DNA from: JBCCRH01 sp039208045
GTDB lineage: Bacteria; Bacteroidota; Bacteroidia; Chitinophagales; Saprospiraceae
Direction of reading: 5' to 3'
Length of the DNA: 7,968 bases
Assembly: GCA_039208045.1 (NCBI GenBank)
Contig: JBCCRH010000300.1
Coordinates: 1-7,968 of the forward strand
Shown: piece after piece, positions 6,618-7,968 of the stretch
How positions within the stretch are numbered: position 1 is the stretch's first letter
Layout of the letters: each line of letters opens with the position of its first letter
Made by a program: the position numbers and the translations under genes
Notes under the pieces: model-generated
Seen by the model: only the letters and a program-made list of their open reading frames with translations
Databases searched by the model: none
Told to the model about the DNA's origin: nothing

Positions 6618-7968
6618 ATGTCGAAGCAGCAACAATTTGAAGAGATTATTTCTAATGGTTATACCTTTAAGGGCTTAGATTTTGTGTTGGGTGGAGCAAT
6701 GCTTGATGGCGCATGCTTGACCAACAATTTGGTTCGAATTCCGCTAAAGACTTTGAACAGGCATGGCCTGATTGCTGGGGCGACGGGCTCTGGAAAAACT
6801 AAAACGCTACAGATACTAGCCGAGCATCTATCAGAAGCAGGAGTTCCATCCTTACTCATGGATATCAAGGGTGATTTGAGTGGTATTGCTGTAGCTAGTG
6901 ATGGACACCCAAAGATTGATGAGCGCCACGAGAAAATTGGCATTCCCTTTATGGCAAGTGCTAGCCCTATCGAATTTCTTACGCTTTCTGAAGAAAAAGG
7001 AGCGCGGCTGAGGGCTACCGTAACGGAATTTGGGCCAGTCCTATTCTCTAAGATGCTAGGGCTCAATGACACGCAAGCGGGAATTATGGCCGTAGTCTTC
7101 AAATATTGTGATGACAATAACCTTCCGCTACTTGATCTAAATGACTTACGTAAAACTATTCAGTATATCACAGGGGAAGGCAAAGAGGAAATCGAGGATG
7201 TTTATGGACGTATTTCTACCGCATCCACGGGAGCTATCATGCGCCGCTTGGTAGAATTGGAACAGCAAGGTGCTGAAATTTTCTTTGGAGAACCTTCTTT
7301 TGAAGTAGATGACCTTTGCAGAGTAGACGAAAATGGTAAGGGGATCGTCTCTGTGCTTCGCTTGACAGACATCCAGGATCGTCCCAAGCTATTTTCCACC
7401 TTCATGCTACAGATGCTAGCTGAAATCTATTCTGCATTTCCTGAAGAGGGAGACCTAGAAAAGCCCAAGCTTGCGCTATTTATTGACGAGGCTCATTTAG
7501 TCTTTGACCAAGCTTCCGATGCATTGCTCGACCAAATTGAAGCGATCATCAAGCTGATTCGATCAAAGGGAGTAGGCGTGTTTTTTGTAACTCAAAACCC
7601 GGCAGATATACCGGACGAAGTACTCGGACAGCTAGGGCTAAAGATACAACATGCGCTTCGCGCTTTTACGGCCAAAGATCGCAAAGCGATCCGTCTAGCT
7701 GCGCAAAACTATCCAGAAACTGACTTCTATAAAGTCGACCAATTGCTCACAGAATTAGGTATTGGAGAAGCCATTGTGACGGTACTCAACGAAAAAGGCA
7801 TTCCAACCCCACTAGTACACACGATGCTCCGTGCGCCTCAGTCGCGTATGGATGTACTGACCAGTGGAGAAATTAGAGAGATATTGAGGGATTCAAAACT
7901 AATTGATAAATACAATAAAGTGGAGGATCGCGAGAGTGCCTATGAGATTTTGGGCAGAAAAATTGAAA
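6618..7968 (+). CDS. HerA-like ATPase, DUF853/YjgR family (partial, 450 codons)
   Basis: The frame opens at the ATG at 6618, three bases after the nuclease stop, and runs off the window without a stop; E. coli YjgR is about 500 residues, so most of the gene is here. The protein is a P-loop ATPase of the HerA/FtsK superfamily: Walker A GATGSGKT (54-61), MDIKGDLSG (81-89), Walker B LALFIDEAH (285-293), a polar sensor strand VFFVTQNPAD (321-330), and LKIQHALRAFTAKD (341-354), all characteristic of the DUF853 group. There is no signal peptide or membrane segment, so it is cytoplasmic. HerA proteins are hexameric DNA translocases that work with a nuclease (NurA in archaea); the role of DUF853 proteins in bacteria is not established. 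The tight spacing indicates cotranscription and probably translational coupling with the nuclease gene. Confidence 0.92.
   Translation, partial: MSKQQQFEEIISNGYTFKGLDFVLGGAMLDGACLTNNLVRIPLKTLNRHGLIAGATGSGKTKTLQILAEHLSEAGVPSLLMDIKGDLSGIAVASDGHPKIDERHEKIGIPFMASASPIEFLTLSEEKGARLRATVTEFGPVLFSKMLGLNDTQAGIMAVVFKYCDDNNLPLLDLNDLRKTIQYITGEGKEEIEDVYGRISTASTGAIMRRLVELEQQGAEIFFGEPSFEVDDLCRVDENGKGIVSVLRLTDIQDRPKLFSTFMLQMLAEIYSAFPEEGDLEKPKLALFIDEAHLVFDQASDALLDQIEAIIKLIRSKGVGVFFVTQNPADIPDEVLGQLGLKIQHALRAFTAKDRKAIRLAAQNYPETDFYKVDQLLTELGIGEAIVTVLNEKGIPTPLVHTMLRAPQSRMDVLTSGEIREILRDSKLIDKYNKVEDRESAYEILGRKIE

Noticed and set aside
6659..7117. Open 152-codon antisense frame inside the HerA-like gene
   Set aside because: It lies wholly within a gene with firm family motifs. 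Its translation is Ser/Pro/Ile-rich with no recognisable domain, as expected of an antisense shadow.

Overview
This 8 kb window looks like chromosomal DNA of a member of the Bacteroidota, most likely the Saprospiria/Lewinella-like lineage (the lineage is inferred). The grounds are a PorP/SprF-family outer-membrane protein followed by a TPR–PD40–OmpA protein (type IX secretion and gliding-associated families confined to this phylum), A-rich leaders with weak Shine-Dalgarno signals, at least one promoter resembling the Bacteroidota TTTG / TAnnTTTG pattern, and lipoprotein and exported-protein styles typical of the phylum. Base composition and coding style look uniform, and I see no insertion sequence, tRNA, rRNA, CRISPR array or phage gene.

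Layout: two divergent gene groups meet at a 109-bp intergenic region (2524..2632). Leftward (minus strand) are coaE (dephospho-CoA kinase, 1900..2523), overlapping a LOG-family Rossmann-fold protein with an N-terminal extension (777..1922), then the N-terminal 245 codons of a lipoprotein M3-family oligopeptidase of the Dcp type (1..735, cut by the window edge). The overlap and the 41-nt gap suggest one transcript. Rightward (plus strand) are a PorP/SprF-type protein with a TTG start (2633..3655), a 657-residue TPR–PD40–OmpA protein (3669..5642), a membrane-anchored DNA/RNA non-specific endonuclease (5700..6614, with a plausible promoter of its own), and, 3 nt later, a HerA-like/DUF853 ATPase (6618 to the window end, partial).

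How they may work together: the PorP-like and OmpA-like proteins are a recurring pair of envelope components, an outer-membrane protein plus a periplasmic protein related to PorE, and probably serve a type IX-linked surface structure. The nuclease and the HerA-like ATPase are tightly linked, but topology places the nuclease domain outside the cytoplasm and the ATPase inside it, so direct cooperation is uncertain. The leftward genes are housekeeping-type metabolism (CoA synthesis, nucleotide-related LOG enzyme, oligopeptide degradation).

Most of the window is ordinary core genome. The points most worth a second look are the nuclease/HerA-like pair, the OmpA domain lacking the canonical peptidoglycan-binding Asp, and the dyad in the divergent intergenic region. 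No stretch longer than about 110 bases lacks a gene.
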